A stretch of DNA of 64,000 nt from Bog-473 sp963781955 (GTDB lineage Bacteria > Actinomycetota > Acidimicrobiia > Acidimicrobiales > RAAP-2), in assembly GCA_963781955.1 (NCBI GenBank), contig CAWAHU010000002.1:744001-808000 (forward strand). Reading direction: 5' to 3'. The position numbers and the translations under genes are program-made. Below, one piece after another: positions 31,629 through 40,511 of this stretch (its first letter is position 1; every line of letters starts with the position of its first letter). The notes below the pieces were generated by a model. It saw nothing but the letters and a program-made list of their open reading frames with translations, had not been told where the DNA came from and did not search any database.

Positions 31629-33446
31629 GTGGAGCTCTCGTTCTCCGAGGTGGCCGTGACGGTGGCCACCGCCGGCACCGCCGGGGCCGAGGTGCGCGCG
31701 CCGCTGCCCGACGACCCGACGGCAGGTACCGCGGTCGGGGTCGGCCCGGTCGAGCTCACCATCGATCGCGACGGAGGAGCTGGCGGTGCCGGCTTCGCGT
31801 GGTCCGTGGCCAACCGGGGCGACCGACCGGTCCCGCTGCGCAGGGTTGCCGTGGTGCTGCGCCTCGAGGGAGCCGCGGAGCCGTTGCGCATGTTCCGCCA
31901 CGGGTATCAATCCTGGTCGCCCTCGGGCGTGGCCGTCCTCGGCGAGCACCGGGATCCGTCCCTACGGGCTGGGTTCCCTTTCATCCAGGGCGTGTACCAC
32001 GCCGATGCCGTGCAGGCGCGCGACGGTGAGATCCGCTCCGAGTGGTGCACCGCGCTGGCCGACGCGTCGCCGGACGGCGCGACGCTCGTGCTCGGGTTCG
32101 ACGGCGGCGAGAGCCACGACGGGACCTTCCGCTTGCGCCGCGCCGACGGTGGCGGGCTGGAGCTGGCGGTCGAGGCACACCTCGGGGGCGCCGTGCTCGG
32201 GCCGGGCCGGTCGCGACCGCTCCACGCGGTGACGTGGACGGTGGCCGCCACCGCAGGTGGCGCCGGCGTGTCCGAGCTTCTGGCGCAGTGGGCCGAGCGC
32301 GTCGGCCGGGCTGGCGGTGCACGCACGGGCTCGGGGTTCCAGGTCGGTTGGTGTAGCTGGTACCACTACTTCGATGCGGTGACCGAGGACGACCTGCGGC
32401 GCAACCTGGCGCTGGCAGCCGACTGGCCCTTCGACGTCTTCCAGCTCGACGACGGGTACCAAGCCGCCATCGGGGACTGGCGCCACACCAACGCCAAGTT
32501 CCCCTCGAGCCTCGAGGTGCTGGCCGCGGACATCGAGTCGAGCGGCCGCCGGCCCGGGCTCTGGCTGGCCCCGTTCCTGGTCGCGCCCGACTCCGAAGTG
32601 GCCCGGGCGCACCCCGACTGGATCGCCCGGGCGCCGGCCGCCGAGGGGGAGCACGGCGACGAGCCCCTCCGCAGCTGGTGGAACCCGGCCTGGGGAGGCG
32701 GCGAACAGGGCTTCATGTACGGCCTCGACACCACGCACCCCGAGGTCCTGGCCCACCTCGAGGCACTGGCCCAGGACCTGGTCGGTGCCGGCTTCGGTTA
32801 CCTCAAGCTGGACTTCACCTTCGCCCCCGGGATCGACGGCCGCTGGCACGACCCGTCGCGCACGCCGGCCGAGCGGGTGCGGGCCGGGTTCGAGGCCGTC
32901 CGGCGCGGCGCGGGGGAGGATGCCTTCCTCCTCGGCTGTGGCGTGCCACTGGCCAACGTGGTCGGGTTGGTCGACGCCAACCGGATCGGGGCCGACGTGG
33001 CGCCGTGCTGGGAGCTCGATCGCTCCGAGGAGATCGTGGCCGGGTATCTCGACATCCAGCCGGCCACCCGCTCGGCCTACGCGGCGACCGTCGCCCGTGC
33101 CTTCATGCACCGCACGCTGTGGGTCAACGACCCCGACTGCGTCATGTTGCGCACGGCGTCGACCGCCCTGAGCCCAACCGCCGCGACGACCTGGGCGCAC
33201 TGCGTCGGGGTGTCGGGCGGCCTGGTGATGGTCTCCGACGACCTCTCCCTCCTCGGCGCTGATGCCTTCGGGCTCCTCGGCGAGGTGGTGGCCCTGGGAC
33301 GCGACAGCGACGACGAGGCGAGCGCCGGCACGCCGCCGCGGGCCCCCGACCTCATGGACCACTCCGTGCCGACGGTGTTGGCCGGCGGCGGCCACGAACT
33401 GGTGACCGACCCCGACACCGCCACCTCGGAGCTGCGGGCGCTCTGA
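31629..33446 (+). CDS. GH36-type alpha-galactosidase
   Basis: Cytosolic retaining alpha-galactosidase, 605 aa. The N-terminal beta-sandwich ends with the GH36 signature RMFRHGYQSWSPSG; the barrel starts FQVGWCSWYHYFDAVTEDDL and continues VFQLDDGYQAAIGDW and GLWLAPFLVAPDSEVARAHP. The nucleophile is Asp395 in YLKLDFTFAPG, and the acid/base is Asp456 in NRIGADVAPCW. A short C-terminal domain follows. No signal peptide, so the enzyme acts on imported oligosaccharides, fitting the convergent sugar ABC importer next door. GTG at 31629, 13 bp after the membrane-protein gene. GH36 also holds alpha-N-acetylgalactosaminidases and raffinose synthases, so the exact sugar is inferred. Confidence 0.88.
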   Translation: MELSFSEVAVTVATAGTAGAEVRAPLPDDPTAGTAVGVGPVELTIDRDGGAGGAGFAWSVANRGDRPVPLRRVAVVLRLEGAAEPLRMFRHGYQSWSPSGVAVLGEHRDPSLRAGFPFIQGVYHADAVQARDGEIRSEWCTALADASPDGATLVLGFDGGESHDGTFRLRRADGGGLELAVEAHLGGAVLGPGRSRPLHAVTWTVAATAGGAGVSELLAQWAERVGRAGGARTGSGFQVGWCSWYHYFDAVTEDDLRRNLALAADWPFDVFQLDDGYQAAIGDWRHTNAKFPSSLEVLAADIESSGRRPGLWLAPFLVAPDSEVARAHPDWIARAPAAEGEHGDEPLRSWWNPAWGGGEQGFMYGLDTTHPEVLAHLEALAQDLVGAGFGYLKLDFTFAPGIDGRWHDPSRTPAERVRAGFEAVRRGAGEDAFLLGCGVPLANVVGLVDANRIGADVAPCWELDRSEEIVAGYLDIQPATRSAYAATVARAFMHRTLWVNDPDCVMLRTASTALSPTAATTWAHCVGVSGGLVMVSDDLSLLGADAFGLLGEVVALGRDSDDEASAGTPPRAPDLMDHSVPTVLAGGGHELVTDPDTATSELRAL

Positions 33447-33490
33447 GCCGGCCCCGGCCCGGCCTCGGCCCTGGCCCGCCCGGCCCGGCC

Positions 33491-33541
33491 TTGACTCGGT
33501 CTTGGCTCGGTCTTGACTCGGTCTTGGCTCGGTCTTGGCTC
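33491..33541. repeat. 11-bp tandem repeat between convergent genes
   Basis: About 4.6 units of TTGRCTCGGTC (alternating TTGACTCGGTC and TTGGCTCGGTC) fill half of the 100-bp gap between the GH36 gene and the substrate-binding-protein gene, which are convergent. No hairpin is formed by the repeat itself; role unknown. Confidence 0.8.
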
Positions 33542-33546
33542 CGGCG

Positions 33547-35082
33547 TCAGCCGGCGCCGATGCGGCCGTTGTAGTTCTGGATCGCGGTGTTCGCCTCGTT
33601 CTGCGCGAAGCTCGCCGCCGACTTGGCCGACATCCCGTTGGACGCCATCTGCTCGAGCCCGTCGGTCACCGCGTTCCGCACGCCCTGGTAGTCGCCGATC
33701 AGCGAGCCGATGTTGGCGTTGCTCAGCCGGCCGGTCGTGAGCTGGGTGAACCCGGTCTCGTAGTTCGGGTTCGATGCCCACTTGTCGGCCAGCACGGGAA
33801 GCTTGGTGGCCGAGAGCCGCGTCGGCACGCAGCCGCTCTCCGCGGCCAGGGACGCCTGCTGCTGGGGCGTCTCGAGGTACTGGATCAGCATCCATGCCGC
33901 GGCCCGCTGGGCCGGGGTGGCGTGCGCGGTGATCCAGAGCGAACCGTCGCCCACCGGCACGCCCCCGCCGACCGTGAGCGCGGGGAGCGGCGCCGTCTTG
34001 ATCTCGACGCCGGGATACTGGCCCGACGCCAGCACGGCCTCGGCCGGCCCGACGACGCTCGATGCCTCGAACGTCATGGCAGCGTTCCCGGTGGCCAGGG
34101 CCACGAGGTGGTCGATGTTGTTGGGCCCCGAGCCGGTCGGCAGGGCCAGCTTCGACGCCAGCATCTGCCGCCACCATCCCCAGACCTTCAGTGCGGTGGG
34201 CCGGGTCAGACCGGCGGCGGTGGTGCGGGCGATGCGCCCGTTGCCGTTGTTCACGTACTGGCCTCCGCTCTTGGCCAACAGGTACTCGAACACGTAGGGC
34301 TTGGCCGGCAGGGCCACGCCATGGGTGGCGGCGTGCGTAGCCACGATCTTCTGTGAGGCGGCCGTGACCTGCGCGAAGGTCTGCGGCGGGTTGTTCGGGT
34401 CGAGGCCGGCCTTCTCGAAGGCCTTCGGGTTGTAGAACATGATCACGTTCGACACGTACCACGGCATCGACTGCTGCACACTGCGGTAGCGATAGAAGGC
34501 CAGCGCCCGCGTCAGGTAGTCGCGCAGCGAGTAGTGCGACGCCGCGATGCAGTCGGCCACCGGCACGGTCGAGTGAGAGTCGACCAGCTGCTGCACCGTG
34601 GTCTCCTCGAACTGGGCCAGGGTGGGCAGGTCGCCGCTGGTGAGCCCGGCCTTGTACTTCACGAACTCCGACGGGTAGTCGGGTTGTTGCACCAGCGTGA
34701 CCTTCACCTTGCGCTGGGCGGCGTTGAACTGCGCGACGGAGTTCTCCAGCCAGGTGGCGTTGGTCTGCGTGAGGTTGTACCACATGGTGATCGGCACCGG
34801 CTGGCTGGACTTGGCCAGCGCGGAGAGGCCGCATGCCGAGGGGACGACCTGCGTCGACGGCGGCGCGCCGGCCGCGGCGGCCGGTCCGCTCGTGGCCACC
34901 CCCGAGCCCAGCACTGCGAGTGGCGCCACCAGCGCGGCCGTCATCGCCAGCGGTGACGCCAGGGCTGCCCAGCACCGCGGCGGCCTGCGCGCTCCGCTGC
35001 TCTGCCTGCTCTGCCTGCTCTGCCTGCTCTGCCTGCTCTGCCTGCTCTGCCTGCTCTGCCGCATGCGTTGTTGCATGGTCAC
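33547..35082 (-). CDS. sugar ABC transporter substrate-binding protein (UgpB-like)
   Basis: Extracellular solute-binding protein family 1, 511 aa, delivering an oligosaccharide to the downstream permeases. After an unusual (RQS)7 stretch in the n-region comes a hydrophobic segment (ALASPLAMTAALVAPLAVLG) ending GPAAAAGA, a Sec signal. The mature part has ITMWYNLTQTNATWLENSVA, YVSNVIMFYNPKAFEKAGLD, MTFEASSVVGPAEAVLASGQ and DGSLWITAHATPAQRAAAWM, as in UgpB-type proteins. No lipobox Cys at the cleavage point, so membrane attachment is unclear. ATG 35082 with GGAGG close upstream. First gene of the SBP-permease pair order read on the other strand: transcription runs ATPase, permease, permease, SBP. 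Confidence 0.88.
   Translation of the reverse strand: MTMQQRMRQSRQSRQSRQSRQSRQSRQSSGARRPPRCWAALASPLAMTAALVAPLAVLGSGVATSGPAAAAGAPPSTQVVPSACGLSALAKSSQPVPITMWYNLTQTNATWLENSVAQFNAAQRKVKVTLVQQPDYPSEFVKYKAGLTSGDLPTLAQFEETTVQQLVDSHSTVPVADCIAASHYSLRDYLTRALAFYRYRSVQQSMPWYVSNVIMFYNPKAFEKAGLDPNNPPQTFAQVTAASQKIVATHAATHGVALPAKPYVFEYLLAKSGGQYVNNGNGRIARTTAAGLTRPTALKVWGWWRQMLASKLALPTGSGPNNIDHLVALATGNAAMTFEASSVVGPAEAVLASGQYPGVEIKTAPLPALTVGGGVPVGDGSLWITAHATPAQRAAAWMLIQYLETPQQQASLAAESGCVPTRLSATKLPVLADKWASNPNYETGFTQLTTGRLSNANIGSLIGDYQGVRNAVTDGLEQMASNGMSAKSAASFAQNEANTAIQNYNGRIGAG
34998..35060. repeat. 9-bp tandem repeat x7 inside signal-peptide region
   Basis: Seven exact copies of TGCTCTGCC (plus strand) encode Arg-Gln-Ser seven times at residues 8-28 of the substrate-binding protein. 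The unit length keeps the frame, so copy-number change would alter the positive charge of the signal peptide without breaking the gene. Confidence 0.95.
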
Positions 35083-35101
35083 TCCTCCTCTGGAGGCCTT
35101 G

Positions 35102-36076
35102 TCACCCCTTCACCGCCCCGGCCGTCAGCCCCCGCACCAGCTGCTTCTCGAAGAGGATCAGCAGGATGAACAGCGGGAGGGCGGCCAACACGGTGCCGGC
35201 GAACACGACGTTGAAGTTGTTCAGCTGGCTGTTGGCGAGGTACTTCAGGCCGATCTGCACCGTGCGCAGCCGGTCGTCCTTGGTGACGATGAGCGGCCAC
35301 AGGTACTGCCCGAACGCGGCGAAGAAGCTGAAGATGGCGACGGCGGCGACGGCGGGGCGCGCCACGGGCAGCACGATCGAGCGCAAGAACTGCCAGTGGC
35401 TCGCCCCGTCCAGCCTGGAGGCGTCGCGTAGGTCGCCCGGCAACCCGAGGAAGGACTGGCGCAGCAAGAAGGTGCCGAAGCCGGTGGCCAGGAACGGCAC
35501 CGTCAGGGCCAGGTAGGTGTTGTACCAGCCGAGGCTGACGATGGTGTTGAGGTTGGTGAGGAACGTCACCTCGAGCGGCACCATCATGGTGGCCAGGAAG
35601 ACGACGAACAGCGTGCGTCGGAAGGGGAACACCAAGAAGGCGAAGGCGTAGGCGGCGGCGATGGAGGTGGCGAGCTCGCCCGCCACGATCGCCGTGGTGA
35701 CGATGAAGCTGTTCAGCAGGTAGCGGCCGAGGTGTCCTTGGTTCCAAGCCGTCGAGTAGCTCGACCAGTGCGGGTGGGTCGGGAACAAGATGGGCGGCTT
35801 GGCCACCACCTGGTCGGGCCGGAGCAGCGAGTCGACCACCGTGATGTAGATGGGGAAGAGCACGATCACCGCCAGCACGCTGAGCAGCAGGTAGCGGCCG
35901 ACGACGGCCGACCGGCGGCGGGCCGTGGGGCCGCCGCGGCGGCTGACCAGCATCAGCGCGATGCCGGCGACCGACGCGATGCCGGCGACGATCACGAAGG
36001 TACGGAAGCCCGGCGCCAGGGTGGCCACCGGCTCCAGCGTGGCCACCGTCCCCACCGTCGCCGGCTCAGCGCTCAT
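35102..36076 (-). CDS. sugar ABC transporter permease, MalG type
   Basis: Inner-membrane permease of the CUT1 family, 324 aa with six to seven TM helices. The EAA loop that contacts the ATPase is DASRLDGASHWQFLRSIVLP, with the typical E/D-A-x3-DGA core. MVPLEVTFLTNLNTIVSLGW precedes it, and the C-terminus ends LFEKQLVRGLTAGAVKG, characteristic of MalG-type permeases. The ATG at 36076 overlaps the stop of the first permease by 11 bp, so translation is coupled. It has an N-terminal extension with one extra helix (FRTFVIVAGIASVAGIALML) before the conserved core. Confidence 0.92.
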   Translation of the reverse strand: MSAEPATVGTVATLEPVATLAPGFRTFVIVAGIASVAGIALMLVSRRGGPTARRRSAVVGRYLLLSVLAVIVLFPIYITVVDSLLRPDQVVAKPPILFPTHPHWSSYSTAWNQGHLGRYLLNSFIVTTAIVAGELATSIAAAYAFAFLVFPFRRTLFVVFLATMMVPLEVTFLTNLNTIVSLGWYNTYLALTVPFLATGFGTFLLRQSFLGLPGDLRDASRLDGASHWQFLRSIVLPVARPAVAAVAIFSFFAAFGQYLWPLIVTKDDRLRTVQIGLKYLANSQLNNFNVVFAGTVLAALPLFILLILFEKQLVRGLTAGAVKG

Positions 36077-37037
36077 AGGTCACCCGCCGTTCGAGCAGCC
36101 GGATCTGTATCAAGGTGAACACCAGCGTGATGAAGAACAGCGCCACCGTCATCACCGCGGCGCGGCCCTGGTCGTTCTGGCTGAACACCACGGTGTAGAT
36201 GGCGTAGACGAGCACGTTCGTGTGTTGCAGGGGGCCACCGGCCGTGAGGATGTCGATCTGGCCGAACGCCTCGAGGGAGAGGATGGTCCCGACCACGATG
36301 GCGAAGAACAGCGTGGGGGAGAGCATGGGCAGGATGACGTGGCGCATGCGGGCCCACGAGCGGGCACCGTCGACCCGCGAGGCCTCGAGGAGGTCGTCGG
36401 GCACGGCCTGCAGACCGGCCGACATCACGATGAAGGACAGCCCGAGGTTCTGCCAGATGGTCACCGCGGACACGGCCACCAATGCCCAGCGCGGGTTGTC
36501 GAGCACCGAGAGCTGGCCGGTCGTGCCGAACCAGTAGCTGAAGAGCCCGATCTGCGGGTTCAGCAGGGTGAAGAAGATCACCGACGCCACGGCCACCGAG
36601 GTGGCCACGGTGGAGGAGAAGATCGTGCGGTAGACGCGGATGCCCGACAGCTGCTGGTGGGCCAGCACGGCGAGGAGGAGCCCCAGGACCAGGCCGATGG
36701 GCACGGTGAAGAGCACGAAGAGGAGGGTCACCCACAGGCTGTTGAGGAAGTCGTGCGAGCTGAGCACGCTGGTGATCTGCGAGAGGCCCACGTAGCGCTT
36801 GGGCTCGCCGGGGAACGGGGGCGTGACGAAGAACGACAGGTAGATCTGGCGGATCAGGGGGTAGAAGACGAACACGGCGTAGAGCACGAGTGAGGGCGCC
36901 AGGAGGGCGAACGCGAGCGCGGCCTGGTTGAGCCGGCGCCGGCGCGGCGAGCGCGGCGAACGTAGCGAGCGTTCGGGGCCGTTCTGCTCCGGTGGCGAAG
37001 GCGGTGACGTCGTATGCGTGGTCTGCGGAGCGGTCAT
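36066..37037 (-). CDS. sugar ABC transporter permease, MalF type
   Basis: Inner-membrane permease of the CUT1 family, 323 aa, six TM helices. First TM FALLAPSLVLYAVFVFYPLI. The EAA loop is EASRVDGARSWARMRHVILP, followed by LSPTLFFAIVVGTILSLEAF and GQIDILTAGGPLQHTNVLVY, standard for UgpA/MalF partners. ATG at 37037 overlaps the ATPase TGA (ATGA). The basic N-terminal segment RSLRSPRSPRRRR is within the cytosolic tail. It works as a heterodimer with the MalG-type permease next to it. Confidence 0.93.
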   Translation of the reverse strand: MTAPQTTHTTSPPSPPEQNGPERSLRSPRSPRRRRLNQAALAFALLAPSLVLYAVFVFYPLIRQIYLSFFVTPPFPGEPKRYVGLSQITSVLSSHDFLNSLWVTLLFVLFTVPIGLVLGLLLAVLAHQQLSGIRVYRTIFSSTVATSVAVASVIFFTLLNPQIGLFSYWFGTTGQLSVLDNPRWALVAVSAVTIWQNLGLSFIVMSAGLQAVPDDLLEASRVDGARSWARMRHVILPMLSPTLFFAIVVGTILSLEAFGQIDILTAGGPLQHTNVLVYAIYTVVFSQNDQGRAAVMTVALFFITLVFTLIQIRLLERRVTYER

Positions 37038-38134
37038 GCGCGGATCCCCGTGGCGATCCCCTCGCCGCTCTCCGCGTCGAAGAGGTGGAGGCGCTGTGGG
37101 TCGGCGCCGAGGTGCACCGCCTCGCCCTCGTGGGGCACCGGCTCTTCGGGGGAGCGCCGAAGGATCACCTGCTGGCCGTCCTGCAGGCGGCACACGACAT
37201 GGTTCTCGTAGCCGAGGGCCTCGACCACGGCGACGGTCGCGCCGATGGGTCCGTCGTCGTCGAGGAACACGTGCTCGGGCCGCAGCCCGGCCACCACCCC
37301 GGCCGCGCCGTGGCGCCGCACGGCGTCCTGCTGGCCCGGTGTGAGCCCGATGTCGCCGCCTGCGGTCTCGAGGACCAGCGTCCCGGCGCGCTCGGCCGGA
37401 GTGCCGCGCACGGTGTTCATGGGCGGGTTGCCGATGAAGCCGGCCACGAACAGGTTGACCGGGTGGTCGTAGATCTCGGCGGGTCGGCCGACCTGCTGGA
37501 TCACGCCCTTCTCCATCACGGCCACCCGGTGGCCCATGGTCATGCCCTCCACTTGGTCGTGGGTGACGTAGATCACGGTGGTGGCCAGGCGCCGTTGCAG
37601 CTCGATCAACTCGGTGCGCGTCTGGGTGCGCAGCTTGGCGTCGAGGTTGGAGAGCGGCTCGTCCATGAGGAAGGCCTCGGGGCGCCGCACGATGGCCCGG
37701 GCCAGTGCCACCCGCTGGCGCTGGCCGCCCGACATCTGGGCCGGCCGGCGTTCGAGCACCTCGTCGAGCTCGAGCACGTCGGCCACCTCGCGCACCCGGC
37801 GGTCGCGCTCGTCCTTGGGCATGCGCTGGTTCTTCAGCGGGAACTCGATGTTGCGCCGGGCCGTCATCTGGGGGTACAGCGCGTAGCTCTGGAACACCAT
37901 GGCGATGTCGCGCTCGTTGGGTTCCATGTCGTTGACCACGCGGCCGCCGATCTCGATCGCCCCCTCGCTGGGCGCCTCGAGGCCGGCGATGAGGCGCAGC
38001 ACCGTCGACTTGCCGCAACCCGATGGGCCGAGCAGCACCAGGAACTCCTTGTCGGCGACGTCGAGCGTGACGTCGTGCACCGCCTCGACGTCGCCGAACC
38101 GCTTGGTGACGCCCCGCAGGGCGACCTCGCTCAC
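37034..38134 (-). CDS. sugar ABC transporter ATPase (UgpC/MsmK-like)
   Basis: ATPase of a CUT1 sugar importer, 366 aa. Walker A LLGPSGCGKSTVLRLIAGLE, Q-loop MVFQSYALYPQMTARRNIEF, signature MSGGQRQRVALARAIVRRPE, Walker B FLMDEPLSNLDAKLR, switch His in VIYVTHDQVEGMT. The C-terminal OB-fold regulatory domain (VAGLRPEHVFLDDD to the end) is present, as in MalK/UgpC. GTG at 38134 has AAGGTGG upstream and starts directly at VSEVALRGVTKRFG; a longer reading from 38218 adds 28 unconserved residues. First gene of the importer operon, divergent from the fucosidase gene over 100 bp that should hold both promoters. Having its own ATPase makes this a self-contained importer. Confidence 0.93.
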   Translation of the reverse strand: MSEVALRGVTKRFGDVEAVHDVTLDVADKEFLVLLGPSGCGKSTVLRLIAGLEAPSEGAIEIGGRVVNDMEPNERDIAMVFQSYALYPQMTARRNIEFPLKNQRMPKDERDRRVREVADVLELDEVLERRPAQMSGGQRQRVALARAIVRRPEAFLMDEPLSNLDAKLRTQTRTELIELQRRLATTVIYVTHDQVEGMTMGHRVAVMEKGVIQQVGRPAEIYDHPVNLFVAGFIGNPPMNTVRGTPAERAGTLVLETAGGDIGLTPGQQDAVRRHGAAGVVAGLRPEHVFLDDDGPIGATVAVVEALGYENHVVCRLQDGQQVILRRSPEEPVPHEGEAVHLGADPQRLHLFDAESGEGIATGIRA

Positions 38135-38234
38135 CAGGCCACCTTGGCGGTCCGCCGGGGTCTGCTGTAGGGCCGGAGGTCCCCTCGACCTGGGCCAGGA
38201 GCCACGGCGGGCGTCCATGAGAGACTCGGCTCAC

Positions 38235-39716
38235 ATGTACGAGGGGAATTGGGACTCGCTGCGGGCCCACCGGGTGCCCGACTGGTACGACGACGCCAAG
38301 CTGGGGGTATTCCTGCACTGGGGCCCCTACTCGGTACCGGGCTGGGCGCCCCGGGTCCCCGACATCCAGGAGCTGCTCGTCACGTCGGGCCCCGAGCGGA
38401 TGCTGCGGGAGAACCCCTACGCCGAGTGGTACCTCAACACCATGCAGGTCAAGGGGAGCCCGACCCAGCGGCACCACGCCGAGGTCTACGGCGAGGACTA
38501 CCCCTACGAGAACTTCGCCAAGACCTTCAGTGACGCCAGCGCCGGAGCCGACCTCGACGCGCTGGCCGAGCTGTGCCGGGCGGCCGGCGCCCGCTACGTC
38601 GTCTTGACCACCAAGCACCACGACGGCTTCGCCCTGTGGCCGACGGGCGCCGCCCACCCGGTCAAGGGCCAGTACCACGCCCGGCGTGACCTGGTGGGTG
38701 ACCTGACCGAGGCCGTGCGCGAGCGGCGCATGCGCATGGGGCTGTACTACTCGGGTGGCTACGACTGGCCCTACAACCGCGCCGTGCTGTCCAAGGCGGC
38801 CGACGCCGTGCTGGCCGTCCCCTACGGCGCCGAGTACGTGCGCTACGTCACGGCGCACGTGCGCGAGCTGATCGACCGCTACCAGCCCTCGGTGCTGTGG
38901 AACGACATCGGTTGGCCCAAGGACCGCCGGCTGCCCGAGCTGTTCGCTCACTACTACAACACCGTCGAAGACGGCGTCATCAACGACCGCTGGCGCCAGA
39001 ACGACGTGCCGCGCAACGAGGTCACCGACGCGCTGGTGCGCGCCATGGGCGCGCTCCTCCAGGCCGCGTGGAGCAGGATCCCGGCCGACCGCAAGCGGCT
39101 CACGTTCTCCTCACCCAAACACTGCGACTTCCGCACCCCCGAGTACGAGGTCCTCCACAGCGCCTCGACGAAGAAGTGGGAGGTGGCTCGCGGCATGGGG
39201 CATTCCTTCGGCGCCAACCGCGACGAGAGGCCCGAGGACATCATCACGGACCGCGAGCTCATCCAGATGTTCTGCGACGTGGTGTCGAAGAACGGCAACT
39301 TGCTCATCGGCATCGGGCCGCGGCCCGACGGCACCGTGCCCGAGCCGCAGCAAGCGCCGCTGCGCGCGCTCGGGTCCTGGCTCGCAGAGAACGGCGAGGC
39401 CGTCTACGGGAGCCGGCCCTGGGTGGTGACCGAGTCCGTCACCTCGGAGGGCACCCCCGTCCGTTTCACCAAGAGCGGTGAAGGCGTGTACGCGCTCGTC
39501 CTCGGCATGCCGGCCTCGCGCCGGGTCACCCTGCGCGGCATCGACGGCACGCACCTGCGGCGGGTCCGCCTGGTCGGTGCGCGGGCCGAGCTCGACTGGA
39601 CCGTCGAGCGCGGGGGCGACCTCACGGTCACGCTGCCCGAGCAGCTGCCGCTCGCGGCGGCCACGGTGCTCGACCTCGGGGCCGAGGTGCGGGCCCGCCT
39701 GCGCTCGCTGTCCTGA
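38235..39716 (+). CDS. GH29 alpha-L-fucosidase
   Basis: Retaining alpha-L-fucosidase, 493 aa. It begins with the family hallmark WYDDAKLGVFLHWGPYSVPG. YVVLTTKHHDGFALWPT, YDWPYNRA and PSVLWNDIGWPKDRRLPELF follow, with the nucleophile Asp near residue 224. The segment DVVSKNGNLLIGIGPRPDGT closes the barrel, and a C-terminal beta-sandwich of about 100 residues ends the protein. The acid/base residue varies in GH29 and cannot be fixed by eye. No signal peptide, so it cleaves imported fucosides. ATG at 38235 chosen; an in-frame ATG at 38217 (adding MRDSAH) is equally possible. Divergent from the sugar importer, so probably co-regulated with it. Confidence 0.93.
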   Translation: MYEGNWDSLRAHRVPDWYDDAKLGVFLHWGPYSVPGWAPRVPDIQELLVTSGPERMLRENPYAEWYLNTMQVKGSPTQRHHAEVYGEDYPYENFAKTFSDASAGADLDALAELCRAAGARYVVLTTKHHDGFALWPTGAAHPVKGQYHARRDLVGDLTEAVRERRMRMGLYYSGGYDWPYNRAVLSKAADAVLAVPYGAEYVRYVTAHVRELIDRYQPSVLWNDIGWPKDRRLPELFAHYYNTVEDGVINDRWRQNDVPRNEVTDALVRAMGALLQAAWSRIPADRKRLTFSSPKHCDFRTPEYEVLHSASTKKWEVARGMGHSFGANRDERPEDIITDRELIQMFCDVVSKNGNLLIGIGPRPDGTVPEPQQAPLRALGSWLAENGEAVYGSRPWVVTESVTSEGTPVRFTKSGEGVYALVLGMPASRRVTLRGIDGTHLRRVRLVGARAELDWTVERGGDLTVTLPEQLPLAAATVLDLGAEVRARLRSLS

Positions 39717-39776
39717 GGCGGCTGCGGCTACGTTTCTGCCACGCTCCGGCCGCGGCTGGACGGACGGGGAGGACGC

Positions 39777-40439
39777 ATGCTGGTACTGGACCTGTTCCTG
39801 ATCGGGCTGGTCATCACCCTCGAGCCCATTCCCCTGTCGGCCATGATCCTGCTGCTGGCGGCCGAGCGAGGGCTGCTCAAGGGCCTCGGGTTCACCCTGG
39901 GCTGGCTGATCACCCTGGTGGCCATCGTCTTCTTGACGGTGGCGGTCACCGGCGGCAAACCCCTCATCCCGCAGTCCACACCGTCGACCGCCGCCCTGTG
40001 CGTGAAGTTGGTCATCGGCATCGTGCTCGTGTTCCTCGGGTACCGGCGCCGCGCCAGGGCGGGGTCGGCCACCGAGCGCAAGGAGAAGAAGCAGCCCAGG
40101 TGGATGGCGTCGGTCGACCACATCAACCCGGTGGCGGCGGCCGGCCTCGGATTCCTGCTCCAGCCCTGGGTCCTGGTGGCGGCCGGAGTGTCCACCCTCG
40201 TCGAGGCCAAGGTGAACACGAGCGCCGAGTTCGTGGGCCTGGTCCTCTTCTGCCTGTGGTGCACTGCGAGCTACTTCACGCTGGAGATCTACGCTGCCCT
40301 GCGCCCGCAGACGGTCAAGGCCCGGCTCGACGCCCTGCTCCGCTGGATCAACACCCACACCGACCAGGCGATCGTGTATCTCTTCTTGGCCCTGGGCGTC
40401 TACCTCATGGTGAGGAGCATCTACGGTCTGGTGACTTGA
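39777..40439 (+). CDS. GAP-family (Sap-like) membrane protein
   Basis: Six-TM protein of 220 aa of the GAP/Sap family (glycopeptidolipid- or sulfolipid-1-addressing protein in mycobacteria). It opens LVITLEPIPLSAMILLLAAE, then GLGFTLGWLITLVAIVFLTV, a cytosolic basic loop (RRRARAGSATERKEKKQPRW), and LEPIPLS-like repeats in the second half (LGFLLQPWVLVAAGVSTLVE). The family is linked to export of cell-envelope lipids in mycobacteria. Whether that holds here is unknown. GGGGAGGAC lies just before the ATG. It follows the fucosidase by 60 bp. Confidence 0.85.
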   Translation: MLVLDLFLIGLVITLEPIPLSAMILLLAAERGLLKGLGFTLGWLITLVAIVFLTVAVTGGKPLIPQSTPSTAALCVKLVIGIVLVFLGYRRRARAGSATERKEKKQPRWMASVDHINPVAAAGLGFLLQPWVLVAAGVSTLVEAKVNTSAEFVGLVLFCLWCTASYFTLEIYAALRPQTVKARLDALLRWINTHTDQAIVYLFLALGVYLMVRSIYGLVT

Positions 40440-40511
40440 GGCCCGACATCCAACGCGGACCCGACGCACGTCGCTAGATTTCGACCAGTCGACACCAGGA
40501 GGTACCTCGCC

